This document shows, one piece after another, positions 26,601 to 35,500 of a stretch of 64,000 nucleotides of DNA. The stretch's first letter is position 1; every line of letters starts with the position of its first letter. Source of the DNA: Clostridia bacterium (GTDB taxonomy: Bacteria; Bacillota; Clostridia; Oscillospirales; CAG-272); NCBI GenBank assembly GCA_017536475.1, contig JAFXHH010000007.1, positions 119,609 through 183,608 of the forward strand, read 5' to 3'. A model generated the notes under the pieces. That model saw nothing but the letters and a program-made list of their open reading frames with translations, was not told where the DNA came from and did not search any database. The translations under genes were made by a program, and so were the position numbers.

Positions 26601-27365
26601 GCTATGATCCCCGCAAAAGTGGCTGCCTCCAAGGTCTCGCCCTCTATGCTTGACGACAGCGTTTTCATTCCTGTTCCCACGGGAGAAGCGTTTGCGATCG
26701 GCGAGGACGATCCGAGCGAGCAGGATCGCGACGACGCAATTCAGATAAAGCGCAGAATAGACCTTATGCGCTCACGCAAGGTCAGCTTTGACGATCTGCT
26801 TGAGGTCAACAAGAAGCCCACCGCCGCCGAGCGCGGAACGGCAACTCATCTGTTCTTACAATACTGCGACTATCAGTACGCGGCTGAAAACGGCATCGAT
26901 GCCGAGATCGACCGCTTGCGCGAGAAGCGTTTTATCAGCAACCGAGTCGCCGAGACGATAAATCGCAGGCAGCTTTCGGGATTTTTCGAAAGCGAATTGT
27001 TCGGCTTCATAAAAAATGCCAAGAAGATCCACCGAGAATTCCACTTCCGTATGTTCCGTCCTGCCGCCGATTTTACCGAGGACGAGCGAACCAAAAAGCT
27101 GGTTTCGGATAAAAAGATCTTCGTTCAGGGTTCTATCGACCTTATTATTGAGGGCGCCGACGGAGAACTGATCCTTTGCGACTACAAGACCGACAGAATA
27201 TCGCCCGAGCAAAAGGCTGACCCTGCCCTTCTCGTTGCAAGCATGCGGGAAAAGCACGGCTGTCAGCTTGACGAATACCGTCGTGCCGTCGAGCGTATCT
27301 TCGGCAAATCACCCTCAAAGGTGTTTATCTACTCGGTTCCGATTGGAAGGATAATCGAGCTTTAA
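23637..27365 (+). CDS. addA: ATP-dependent helicase/nuclease subunit A (AddA)
   Basis: 1242 residues from ATG 23637 (CCGGAGGA upstream; the earlier in-frame start lies inside addB). UvrD/SF1 helicase motifs: Walker A SAAAGSGKT at 21-29, motif II YIDEYQDVNEIQ near 406, motif III/IV GDIKQSIYGFR, motif VI VALTRARERLYL. The C-terminal RecB-type nuclease domain carries ERGTATHLFL near 1064 and LILCDYKTDRI near 1181. With AddB it forms the main double-strand-break resection enzyme of Firmicutes, also important for degrading foreign linear DNA. Last gene of the queG-like/addB/addA operon; strong terminator after it. Confidence 0.97.
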   Translation: MNFTKAQQAAMNARGQTLLVSAAAGSGKTFTLTQRIIKRIIEEGVDISSLLIVTFTRAAAGELRSKISKALAEAIAEHPDDKHLQRQMLKLGSAHISTIDSFFSDPVRANFEKLGLPASMRLSDKAELSPLQEEVMKEVLEGFFERCDGFSDGNLSSVGYRSLFSDLVGIISVARDSSALIPTLLKIYGKLITAPEGIGQLKKHAERMQRSASLDFLETDEGSIVRAELCSLLGYIASTFEKCCDDMATDPVLREKYIPCFAANAELCRSLLRVTESEDYESVRSAFADYAPERIPSLKKGESTEISEYYKNLRGKKLNPAIKNGAKELLYAEPAEISSWYEQAARLCLLIFDILAEYERRYSEEKLSRGLCEFSDMPKFMLRLLQNEDGSPSEYAKSISADFNEVYIDEYQDVNEIQDRIFEIIGGSHRFMVGDIKQSIYGFREAEPSIFAGYRRSFAPYDENAPADRGGSTIFMSNNFRCDENVVKFTNLVCSKIFSAFSESIGYTKDDDLIFSKEKPFEDYQSPKVTVDLIQPAQAEDEEDEDSPSAPTGNLYDEAIVVANEIARLIREGKKADGTPIRASDIAVLVRSHSHAKPLIANLNKLNVKCSTSSKSALFDGEEMRLLIDLLSVIDNPRRDVPLCHVLTAALGEADALLSLEEIVVVRRHAPASKSLFDAVLDYVGEDVDSSIAKKCREFACDLQRLREISSKLSADKLLRVIGDHEKYQAVCSGEAYTYLYDCACKYVKSSWNGLYAFLSYFKKLIEKGESGAEPVKSDPDSVTIMSIHQSKGLEFNTCFLFGLAKQFSTEDSKSPLLFTKELGISPKLPPREDENGDRLDAIRVRYKNNLLFQSANKLIKRKQLEEEARIFYVALTRARERLYLSATLNKPIPEYFAEIANNADKAYGIRSSKNYVRQTLLALSEYCDCDKDGIFEINAFDKGKNTLVSPLGRSASRSDSAAADEYSKELAILLSQKNAMSDEEKILAMIPAKVAASKVSPSMLDDSVFIPVPTGEAFAIGEDDPSEQDRDDAIQIKRRIDLMRSRKVSFDDLLEVNKKPTAAERGTATHLFLQYCDYQYAAENGIDAEIDRLREKRFISNRVAETINRRQLSGFFESELFGFIKNAKKIHREFHFRMFRPAADFTEDERTKKLVSDKKIFVQGSIDLIIEGADGELILCDYKTDRISPEQKADPALLVASMREKHGCQLDEYRRAVERIFGKSPSKVFIYSVPIGRIIEL

Positions 27366-27378
27366 TTTCAAACAAAAC

Positions 27379-27416
27379 AAAAGCCATCGCCTCAAATGAG
27401 GCGATGGCTTTTATTG
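27379..27416 (+). terminator. Rho-independent terminator of the addAB operon
   Basis: Perfect 13-bp stem AAGCCATCGCCTC/GAGGCGATGGCTT with loop AAAT, then TTTATT. It ends exactly where composite repeat copy 1 begins. Confidence 0.88.
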
Positions 27417-27780
27417 TAAGACGAAAACCCCGCCATAGTGGCGGGGTTCCATAAAGGCTTTGCCGATGAGCAGAAAGCAAATAAAAATTCAGCGTAGAAT
27501 GATCTTGTGTCAAAGGCTCCCTTGTGTAAAGGGAGCTGTCAGCGAAGCTGACTGAGGGATTGTTTTGTATAGATTATCGCTTTTTACAATCCCTCCGTCA
27601 CGGCAAGCCGTGCCACCTCCCTTTACACAAGGGAGGCTTGGTTTTAGTCCCGCTTGAGCGGGGTTTCGTAACAAATGCATGGCTGACAGGCCGATAAAAG
27701 ACGCACTTGTGCGTAGCCTGTAGTATTAGGGCTATGCCCGAAACTGAAATACCACCCGCTATGCGGGTGGATTATTATTT
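27414..27780. repeat. Composite 366-bp palindromic element, copy 1
   Basis: Starts TTGTAAGACGAAAACC with a hairpin (AACCCCGCC/GGCGGGGTT, loop ATAGT), contains the 125-bp element (27513-27638), then further hairpins (ACGCAC/GTGCGT), and ends with CCACCCGC/GCGGGTGG. The second copy (56873-57239) has the same length and order. End stems differ in sequence between copies but remain fully paired. Subterminal hairpins and no coding capacity resemble non-autonomous IS200/IS605-type elements; that family link is only a suggestion. Confidence 0.8.
27513..27638. repeat. 125-bp palindromic repeat element, copy 2
   Basis: Same inverted ends as the copy at 14423, nested inside the composite element. The internal stem reads GTCAGC/GCTGAC here against GTCGC/GCGAC in copy 1, so pairing is kept while sequence changes. 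Confidence 0.88.
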
Positions 27781-27781
27781 A

Positions 27782-29101
27782 TTAACATTGGTCGCCGCAA
27801 TAGGTCGTAGCAGTCGGCTTTACGCCGTCGGGCTTTTGACCGTAGGTCGCCGAGTGACCGAGTGATGCTTCTATACGCAACAGTCGGTTATACTTTGCCA
27901 CTCGGTCGCTTCGGCAGGGCGCGCCCGATTTTATGAAGGGCGCGCCAAGCCCGACGGCGAGGTCAGCGATAGTCGTATCCTCGGTCTCGCCCGAACGGTG
28001 AGACAAAATATACGAATATCCTGCAGATGCGGCTATATTCGTCACGCCGATGACCTCGGACAAGCTTCCTACCTGATTTGGCTTTACCAGGATTGCATTC
28101 GCCGCGCCGACCTCTATTCCCCTCTGAAGTCTTGACGGTGCGGTAACGAACAGGTCGTCGCCCACGAGCATTACGCGATCGCCGAGTCTTTCAGTGATGA
28201 CTCGCCAGCCCTCAAAATCGCGCTGGTCGAGGGGGTCCTCGATAGAAATTATCGGATATTCGCGTGTCAGCCTTTCGTAATAGTCTATCAGCTCTTCTCT
28301 GCTCATCTCCTTGTTGCGCTTGGGGAGCTTATAGGTCTTGGTCTCCTCGTCGTACCATTCGCTTGACGCTACGTCGAGCGCGAGCTTGACCGTATCGGTA
28401 TCATATCCTGCCGCATTTATCGCCTCACAGAGATATTGGAGCGCCTGCTCGTCGGAGTCAAGGCTTGGGGCAAAGCCTCCCTCGTCGCCCACGGCGGTGG
28501 AAAGCTTTTTATCCTTCAATATTTTACCTAAAGCGTGGTAGATCTCGCTTCCCATTCGCAGAGCGTCGGCAAACGAGGGCGCACCCGTGGGAACGATCAT
28601 AAACTCCTGTATCTCGACGTTATTGGACGCGTGCGCGCCTCCGTTAAGCACGTTCATCATCGGGATCGGCAGTCTTGACGCTCTCGCGCCTCCTATCCAG
28701 CGAAACAGCGGAACTCCGTAAGCGTTGGCGCAGGCTCTTGCCGCCGCGAGCGAGACTGCAAGGATCGCGTTAGCGCCAAGCTTGGATTTGTTTTCAGTGC
28801 CGTCAAGCTCGATCATCAAACGGTCGATCGTGGATTGCTCGGACGCATATACCCCCACGAGCTCGGGCGAGATCAAGCGGCAGATATTATTCACCGCCTC
28901 GAGCACTCCCTTGCCGCCGTATCTGCTGCTGTCCCGATCTCTTTTCTCACAAGCCTCGTATATTCCCGTTGACGCACCCGAAGGCACGCTTGCCACTCCT
29001 ATCGTGCCGTCGGACAAGACCACGGTGGCTTCAACCGTCGGGTTGCCTCGGGAGTCAAGTATCTCCCTTCCCGTACATTTTACGATCTGAGGTTTTATCA
29101 T
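27782..29101 (-). CDS. eno: Enolase (phosphopyruvate hydratase)
   Basis: 439 residues; ribosome site GGAGA before ATG 29101. Complete enolase signatures: ILDSRGNPTVEATV, PSGASTGIYEA (mobile loop), MNVLNGGAHASNNVEIQEFM, the acid base pair region GDEGGFAPSL, ISIEDPLDQRD, GDDLFVTAPSRL, catalytic Lys in ILVKPNQVGS, and SHRSGETEDTTIADLAV. It converts 2-phosphoglycerate to phosphoenolpyruvate in glycolysis. It stands alone rather than in a gapA-pgk-tpi-gpm cluster. Its stop codon abuts the composite repeat, whose terminal hairpin may act as the terminator. Confidence 0.98.
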   Translation of the reverse strand: MIKPQIVKCTGREILDSRGNPTVEATVVLSDGTIGVASVPSGASTGIYEACEKRDRDSSRYGGKGVLEAVNNICRLISPELVGVYASEQSTIDRLMIELDGTENKSKLGANAILAVSLAAARACANAYGVPLFRWIGGARASRLPIPMMNVLNGGAHASNNVEIQEFMIVPTGAPSFADALRMGSEIYHALGKILKDKKLSTAVGDEGGFAPSLDSDEQALQYLCEAINAAGYDTDTVKLALDVASSEWYDEETKTYKLPKRNKEMSREELIDYYERLTREYPIISIEDPLDQRDFEGWRVITERLGDRVMLVGDDLFVTAPSRLQRGIEVGAANAILVKPNQVGSLSEVIGVTNIAASAGYSYILSHRSGETEDTTIADLAVGLGAPFIKSGAPCRSDRVAKYNRLLRIEASLGHSATYGQKPDGVKPTATTYCGDQC

Positions 29102-29211
29102 AATTTATCTCCAGCCTTTCAAGAATTTTTATATTCGTATTATTTTACACTTTGGAATAAATTATGCAGATCACTGCCGCAGACCGTGCAGGCAGTTTTC
29201 GTTATATAACA

Positions 29212-29244
29212 CAAAAACCGCCCGAGCCGAGCTGACTCGGGCGG
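29212..29244 (-). terminator. Terminator of the beta-helix/phosphatase operon
   Basis: Minus strand CCGCCCGAG pairs with CTCGGGCGG followed by TTTTTGTGTT, 20 bases after the stop codon of the phosphatase fusion gene. Confidence 0.88.
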
Positions 29245-29262
29245 TACTCCGTTTTATTATGA

Positions 29263-32200
29263 TCAGTCCAAGGTGACCGTGAACTGACTCTTGACACTGC
29301 CGTACTTTTCAAGTGCGGCAGAATAATATCTGACGACGAGCTCGCTGCCGTCGGGAGAGAAATAAAGCAACGCTACCATCTCGGCAGCACCGTATTTACT
29401 ATCCACGTACTGAGGATTTATGAGAAGCTGCGTCACGGTGTTACCCTTGTCGCCCTTCACCTGCGAGCAAACGATATGATCCCAGGGATCGTGTCCGCAG
29501 AGCACGAGCTCGATGTTCTCGTACTTTTTTATAAGCTTGTCAAATATCTGATCTCCGTCGTTGAAGACCTCATTGTGATCCGACGCGGCGTAGCACTCGC
29601 CTGCGTCAAGCGTGGTGCCGTCTCTGTAGAGATAAGCGTGGGTCACCACGATGACCTTGTGGTCAGCGTGAGCCTCGATCACGTTACCCGCCCAGGTGAG
29701 CATCTCGTCGGTAGGACCGAAATCGATATTCAGAATGAGCCACTTGGTCTCGCCGATCGTGATCGCGTTGTAGCTGCAGGAAACGTCGCGCTCTCCGTAC
29801 CAGCCGTCAAGCTCGGAGAGATAGGTGTCGTTATAAAAGGTCTGGTTGAAAAGGAAATCCGACATATTCTCGGGCATATATCCCTGATCCTTGTAGTCGT
29901 ACTTGTCGTGGTTTCCCATAACGAGCGAATAAGGAACCTTGCCGCTAAGCTTCTGTATCTGCGCCCAAGCGAAGTCGTACTCCTCTTTCGTTGCGTTCTC
30001 GGTGATGTCGCCAACTCCGATCACGTATTCGATGCCCTTACCGTCCTTATTCTCTGCCAGCCAATCGTAAAGATGTGCCAGATTTTCGGGGTAAGCGAGC
30101 GACAAAGCCTGCGTGTCACCTACGACCGCAAAAGCGTAGTAGTCCTCGGGAACGTCAAGCAGAGAGTCATCCTCCATCCAGAGCTGCTCGGTAACGAGAT
30201 TGTTATCGTACGACGACATATCGCCGCCAAAGGTGTTGGGGGTGCGTCCGTAGAACTCGTAATGAGCCATAAGGGTAGTATCGGTAAGCTCCTTGACCTT
30301 CGAAGCGTCCGCCGCGATCTCCTTGTCGGTTCGGATATCCGACCACACCGAGAGATCGTAGATCGTGCCCTTGAAGTGCGCCGCGTTGCTGCCGACGTAG
30401 TCGCCGCCGACGACGAAGGGACGCGCCGACACGCGATCGATCGTCATATCAAGGGTCGAGATAATATTAAGCGTCTGCTTGAGCTCGCCGTCAATATAGC
30501 AGGAGACGGTGCGAGCCTTGGGATCGGTCACGATCGCCAGATGAAGCTTCTCGCCCGTGCACAAAACGACCTGATCAAAGGTGTAGGTGCTTCGCTGATA
30601 GGTTTTCATACCCGTCGAGTCGTCGAGGAAGCTGAAGCTTACGCGAGGGTTTCCGTCGGCGCTCGTCCAATAGAGCACGGAATAGTTCCAAAGATCGTTG
30701 TTCGAGAAAAGAGTGCCGTAATTCTTGACCTCCTCGGTCGCGGGATCGAGCTTGACCGTCGCTTCAAAGGTCAGAGGAAGGCTCGCAAGCTTCTCACTCA
30801 TTATCAGGCGCTCGTCAGCCGAAAAATCGATCCCCTCTCCATCGTCAACGATAGCTCCCTTGGAGAACCTGCTTCCGAGAGACGTGTACACGACGTTATC
30901 GGTCGCCTCGGTCTCCTTGATAACGATAAGGTGGTTGGTCTGATAGTAAAGCGCACTCTCATTGAAGTTACAGCTCGAGATCAGAGTGACGAACTGTCTT
31001 TCTCCGTTCTCAACGTAAGACATTATGATGTCCTTTTCGTGAACGTTGTCGTGCGTGGTCTTGAAATTGATAAATCCGAGATCCTTGCCCGCCTTGAGCT
31101 CCTTAAAGCCCTCGAAAACGCCGTATTTACATCTGATGCCGAGGCGGTTGCCAAGTCTCTTGTTATTTATGAACTTTTCCTCAAGCACGTCGACCAAAAG
31201 GTCTGCAACCACGAAGGTTTCGGTGAAATTGGGGTTATTGAAGCAGAAAACGACGTCCTCGTCATCGGAATCGTGGAATTTCTGCATGTACTTACAGTAA
31301 GGATTGAGCGTGGTGTCCCAGGTGTCCACGTCGCCACTCAGAGGGGTGAAATAGAGCTCGAATACGTCGTCGGTCTCGCTTCCGACGTAAACGATGCGCT
31401 CGTCGACGGGAATTTCGTCCGCCTTACCCTCAAGCGCCGCCTTGACCTGCTCCTCTACCCTCTCTTTGACGATGCGTCTGAACTCGAAAAGATCGGTCTG
31501 ACCGTAATATTCGCCCATAAGCGCCACGTAGTTCTTGGTCGCCACGTAGATATCCTCGTGGTTGGTGATGATAACACCCGACTGCGAGCCGCCGTTGGCG
31601 TTAAATCCGCGATAGTTTGCGGTGTCGAGGTTGGTGCTACTGAACCATACGCCGTATTCGTGGTCGACTCCGTACTTGTCACGGTAAGCCGAGACCGCGC
31701 AGGTCTTGACGTGCATGACGTCCATAGACTTATTGTCGTCGTAGTTCCACTTGACCTTGCGAACGGTGAAGTGATCGGCAACAGTATCGCCCTCGGCATA
31801 TCTGTCGTAGCAAGCGTAGTTCATTGCCGAGTTAAAATAGGTCGTGTAATTCGGCTCCTGCTTGGTATAGGTCTTGCCCGTTGCGGGATCGTACTGCGTA
31901 GTTCCGTAGGAGGGGAGCTGACCGACGAGATTGACGTCGATGCCCATCTTCGCTGCCTCGACGAGCAGATACGATATTCTTACGAATCCATTCTCATCGT
32001 AGTCGCCCTCGTAGAGCGCGCGAACGTATCCGTAGTAGGGGCTGTTGGGGTTGATACAGACCGCAAGCGTGGGAGATATACGGAATGCCGAGTAGGAGAT
32101 CTCAACGTGCTCCTCGGGGTGCGCTATCTTGTACTGAATACACTGATAGATAAGCAATCCGCAGGAGAAGTTGGGGTCGTTGAGTGCTTCCTTATAGTTA

Positions 32201-32550
32201 CGGTAAAGCGTATCTACCGTTACCGTGCGGCCATTGATATTTTCGTATACCGCGGTCGCGTGGCTATGGAAATTAGAGGTGTTGTCGCTCTTGGGATAGG
32301 CGTCGAAGTAGGGATTTATCGACGGCCACTCCTTCTTGTCCTCCTCGAAGGGATGATCTTCAAAGAAGGAGTTCAGCGAAGTATAGTCCATAGGCTTTAT
32401 CGCATCCAGGGGCGTCAGGCCGACGACCCCGTCGCCGCCGTTATTATCGGGGGCGTCCTTGCGAAGCATGACGACCGCGATGGCAGCTACTGCCGTGAAG
32501 ACCACGGCAATAGCCAATACTAAACATATTATCTTACTAAATTTTTTCAT
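29263..32550 (-). CDS. Membrane-anchored PLD-like / LamG / metallophosphatase fusion protein
   Basis: 1095 residues, GGAGGA ribosome site. Residues 7-29 are a hydrophobic signal anchor. Residues 110-545 form a duplicated region resembling the phospholipase D fold: half 1 has HVK at 280-282 and FSSTNLD near 305; half 2 has HEK at 504-506 and ISSCNFN near 527, echoing HxK...GSxN motifs. In both halves the usual Asp of HxKx4D is Ser, so activity is uncertain. Residues 580-750 form a LamG/concanavalin-like jelly roll. Residues 805-1095 are a calcineurin-like phosphoesterase with GDTQ (811), GVGDITE (847), GNHDKYD (879), VTHAY (970) and CGHDPW (1018). It sits outside the membrane and is co-transcribed with the giant beta-helix lipoprotein 20 bases upstream. 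Substrate unknown; a surface or host-derived phosphodiester is likely. Confidence 0.85.
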   Translation of the reverse strand: MKKFSKIICLVLAIAVVFTAVAAIAVVMLRKDAPDNNGGDGVVGLTPLDAIKPMDYTSLNSFFEDHPFEEDKKEWPSINPYFDAYPKSDNTSNFHSHATAVYENINGRTVTVDTLYRNYKEALNDPNFSCGLLIYQCIQYKIAHPEEHVEISYSAFRISPTLAVCINPNSPYYGYVRALYEGDYDENGFVRISYLLVEAAKMGIDVNLVGQLPSYGTTQYDPATGKTYTKQEPNYTTYFNSAMNYACYDRYAEGDTVADHFTVRKVKWNYDDNKSMDVMHVKTCAVSAYRDKYGVDHEYGVWFSSTNLDTANYRGFNANGGSQSGVIITNHEDIYVATKNYVALMGEYYGQTDLFEFRRIVKERVEEQVKAALEGKADEIPVDERIVYVGSETDDVFELYFTPLSGDVDTWDTTLNPYCKYMQKFHDSDDEDVVFCFNNPNFTETFVVADLLVDVLEEKFINNKRLGNRLGIRCKYGVFEGFKELKAGKDLGFINFKTTHDNVHEKDIIMSYVENGERQFVTLISSCNFNESALYYQTNHLIVIKETEATDNVVYTSLGSRFSKGAIVDDGEGIDFSADERLIMSEKLASLPLTFEATVKLDPATEEVKNYGTLFSNNDLWNYSVLYWTSADGNPRVSFSFLDDSTGMKTYQRSTYTFDQVVLCTGEKLHLAIVTDPKARTVSCYIDGELKQTLNIISTLDMTIDRVSARPFVVGGDYVGSNAAHFKGTIYDLSVWSDIRTDKEIAADASKVKELTDTTLMAHYEFYGRTPNTFGGDMSSYDNNLVTEQLWMEDDSLLDVPEDYYAFAVVGDTQALSLAYPENLAHLYDWLAENKDGKGIEYVIGVGDITENATKEEYDFAWAQIQKLSGKVPYSLVMGNHDKYDYKDQGYMPENMSDFLFNQTFYNDTYLSELDGWYGERDVSCSYNAITIGETKWLILNIDFGPTDEMLTWAGNVIEAHADHKVIVVTHAYLYRDGTTLDAGECYAASDHNEVFNDGDQIFDKLIKKYENIELVLCGHDPWDHIVCSQVKGDKGNTVTQLLINPQYVDSKYGAAEMVALLYFSPDGSELVVRYYSAALEKYGSVKSQFTVTLD

Positions 32551-32570
32551 TTACAGTCCTCCGAAGATTC

Positions 32571-35500
32571 TTACGACAATTCATTTATCGTTCCACTCTT
32601 GGGGTTCAACAAAAGATCGGTCCAATCGGTGATGGTAACCTCCGTATCGTCCGCCGAGGAGAGCATCGTTACGTTACCCTTATAGATATCTACCACTGCA
32701 CTAGCGTTTGCGAGGTGGATAAATCCACAGCTTATATCCTTTGCGGTGTTGTTGTCGTATATGACCGCACCCTCAAGGGTAAGCTTGGTGTTTGCCGAGG
32801 TGACGTATACGATCGCGCCGAGCGATGTCGCCTTGTTGCCCTTGGCAGTCATCGCCTTGATCGTGGTCACGGACGCGCCGCCCGCGTAGATCGCACCGCC
32901 GTTGCCCGCGTTATTTTCCTCAAAGGTCGCGCCGTTAACGGTCAGGGTCGCGCCGCTTCCGTAGACCGCAACTGCTCCGCCCGAGGCACAGCCACTGTTC
33001 GAGGTGAAGATCGCGTTTCCGCTGATGCTTGCCGTGGTCGACGCTCCGATCGCGATCGCGCCGCCCATATTGGTGTAGGTGCCCGTCGCGGTGGATGTGA
33101 CCTTGTTTTCCTTATACGTGCCACCAACGACGTTCAGCGTTGCGTTGGTCTTCTCGACACAGATAGCACCGCCGCTTGTAGTCGCCGAGTTGCCCTCGAA
33201 CGTAGAGTTGTTTACGTTCAGAGTCGATGCAGTCGCGTAGATCGCACCGCCACTCGTGGTCGCCACGTTGCTATTGAAGGTAGCGCCGTTAACGGTAACG
33301 GTCTTACCTGCTACGTAGATCGCTCCGCCTCTCGCGGTAGCCTCGTTGCTCTCAAACTTCGTGCCGTTGAGGGTCGCCGTACCGTAGCTTCCGAGAGCGC
33401 CGCCGTTTGCCGCGCTGTTATTCTTGAAGGTCGAGCCGTTGTTGCTTCCGGCGTCGCCGTCACGGTAGATCGCGGTTCCCGTCAGGTAGATCGCACCGCC
33501 GATGTCCGAGGATACGCTGTTTCCGTCAAAGATACAGCTCTTGGTGACTACTTCCTTTCCCGCAGGGGTCTGGGTGATATAGATCGCGCCGCCGCGGTAT
33601 CCCGCGCCGTTATTCTTGAAGCTGCATCCCTCTATCTCTGCGAACGCGCCGCTGAGATAAAGCGCACCGCCGTTTGCCGTACCGCTTGTGGTGGCAGTAT
33701 TGCCTTCAAACGTGCAACCGTAAAGAGTGAGCTGCTTGGCAGCAACTATCGCGCCGCCGTGACCCGTAGAGGTGTTATCCGTAAAGGTCGCTCCGCTGAT
33801 CTCTGCCACGCCTGCGGCGTAGATCGCGCCGCCGCTTGCCGCGCTGTTGCTCTTGAAGCTCGAGCCGTCGTCGTTATATACTGCCGTTCCCGTCAGATAT
33901 ACCGCGCCGCCGTTTCCGCTTGCCGTGTTGGAGATAAAGCTGCAATTCTTCGTTATAAGGAGCTTGCCCGTCGAGTCGGGATCGGTCGTGTAGATCGCAC
34001 CGCCCTTACCGCTGCTGTTAGCAACGAAGCTTACGCCTACGAGGGTCACGTTAGAGGTATGAGCGTAGATCGCACCGCCCTCGGTCGACGAGATATTGTT
34101 GATGATATTGATGCCGTATGCGGTCAGGCTTCCCGTCTTGACGTAGATCGCGCCGCCGTACGATGCGTTACCGCCCATCACGATACCGCCCTTGAGCGTT
34201 ACCGCTAAAGCAGTTCCATCGCCCGTGTATGCGCCCTCTGTCCAGAGGCTCGTTGCGGGATCGATATGACCGACTCGCTCGGTCTCGGAGCAATCGGTAA
34301 GAGTGAGCTCGTAGCCCTCGACCTTGATCAAGTTGCCCGCACCGTCCGCACGGCTGAGGATCTTTCCGTTAAGGCAGATCGCCACGTCGGCTTCGAGAGT
34401 CAGAGCGCTCGTGAGCTCGAGGTCACAAGCGAGATAGTAATATCCGCCGAGCTTGACCGATTCCTGAAGCTCGTCGATGCTCGTGATCGGGATCCACACG
34501 ATAGACTCGGTGTGTCCTGCCGTGCAATCGCAGACTGCGCCGCCGCACTCGAGATGCTCCTGTCTTTCCGCGTAGGTCACGGGAACGCTCTCAAAGGTCG
34601 TGCCGTCAGCGTAAGTGACTACGCAAACGTAGGTCTTGAGAGCCTCAACACCGCTAAGGGTGTTGGTGGTCTGTCCCGCAACTACTGCTCCCTTTTGTCC
34701 GTCTACGTACTCGTACCAGGTAAACGTAGGCTTACCCGATACGCTGTAGACGAATCCGTTGAATCTTGAGGGCTCGCTGAATATAACGTATCCTCTTACG
34801 AGGTTTCCGTTTTCGTCCGCGTATACGGGAACTCCGTCACTGCTTACGAAATAGTCTGCATAGCCCGAAATATCGGTTACGTTAACGCCGTCGGCGACTG
34901 CAAAGCCCGCGTCGGCGGTCGTGGTGGTAAATCCGATCAGCGCGCCCTCCGTGAGCTCGCCTGTGACCGTGATCACCATATTCTTCGCAAGGTTGACGTC
35001 GTAGGACGTGTTGTCCTTCACTACTACGTCACCGCTTACGCCCAAGGTACCGCCCGCAACGTTTACGCCGCTTGCGTTACCCGTGACAGTCGTGCCGACC
35101 AGCGTGAGCTTGCCGTAATTCATGATCGCGCCGCCGCTTGCCGCCTGATTGCCCGTAAATGTCGAGCCGTTGTCGGAAACGATCGCGGTTCCCGTCAGGT
35201 AGACCGCGCCGCCGTTGTTGGCAGCGGAGTTGTTCTTGAAGGTACAGTTGTCGGTAAGGACTGCCTTACCCTCGGGAGTTGAGGTCGCGTAGATCGCGCC
35301 GCCGCGATATCCCGCCTTGTTGCCGTCAAAGGTGGTGTTGCTTACGGTCGCGTAGGAATTCGAAACGTAGATCGCACCGCCGTTCGACGAGCTGCCCGTG
35401 GTCTTGTTTCCGATAAACTCGGAGGAGTCGACTACAAGCGTTCCCGCTACCGTCACAGCACCGCCGTGACCCGTAGTCGTATTATTCTTGAGGCTTGAGC

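Noticed and set aside
29476..32523. Long plus-strand frame of about 1015 residues opposite the phosphatase fusion gene
   Set aside because: It is an antisense shadow of the minus-strand gene: no ribosome site, no recognisable domain, and the opposite frame has signal peptide and clear motifs.
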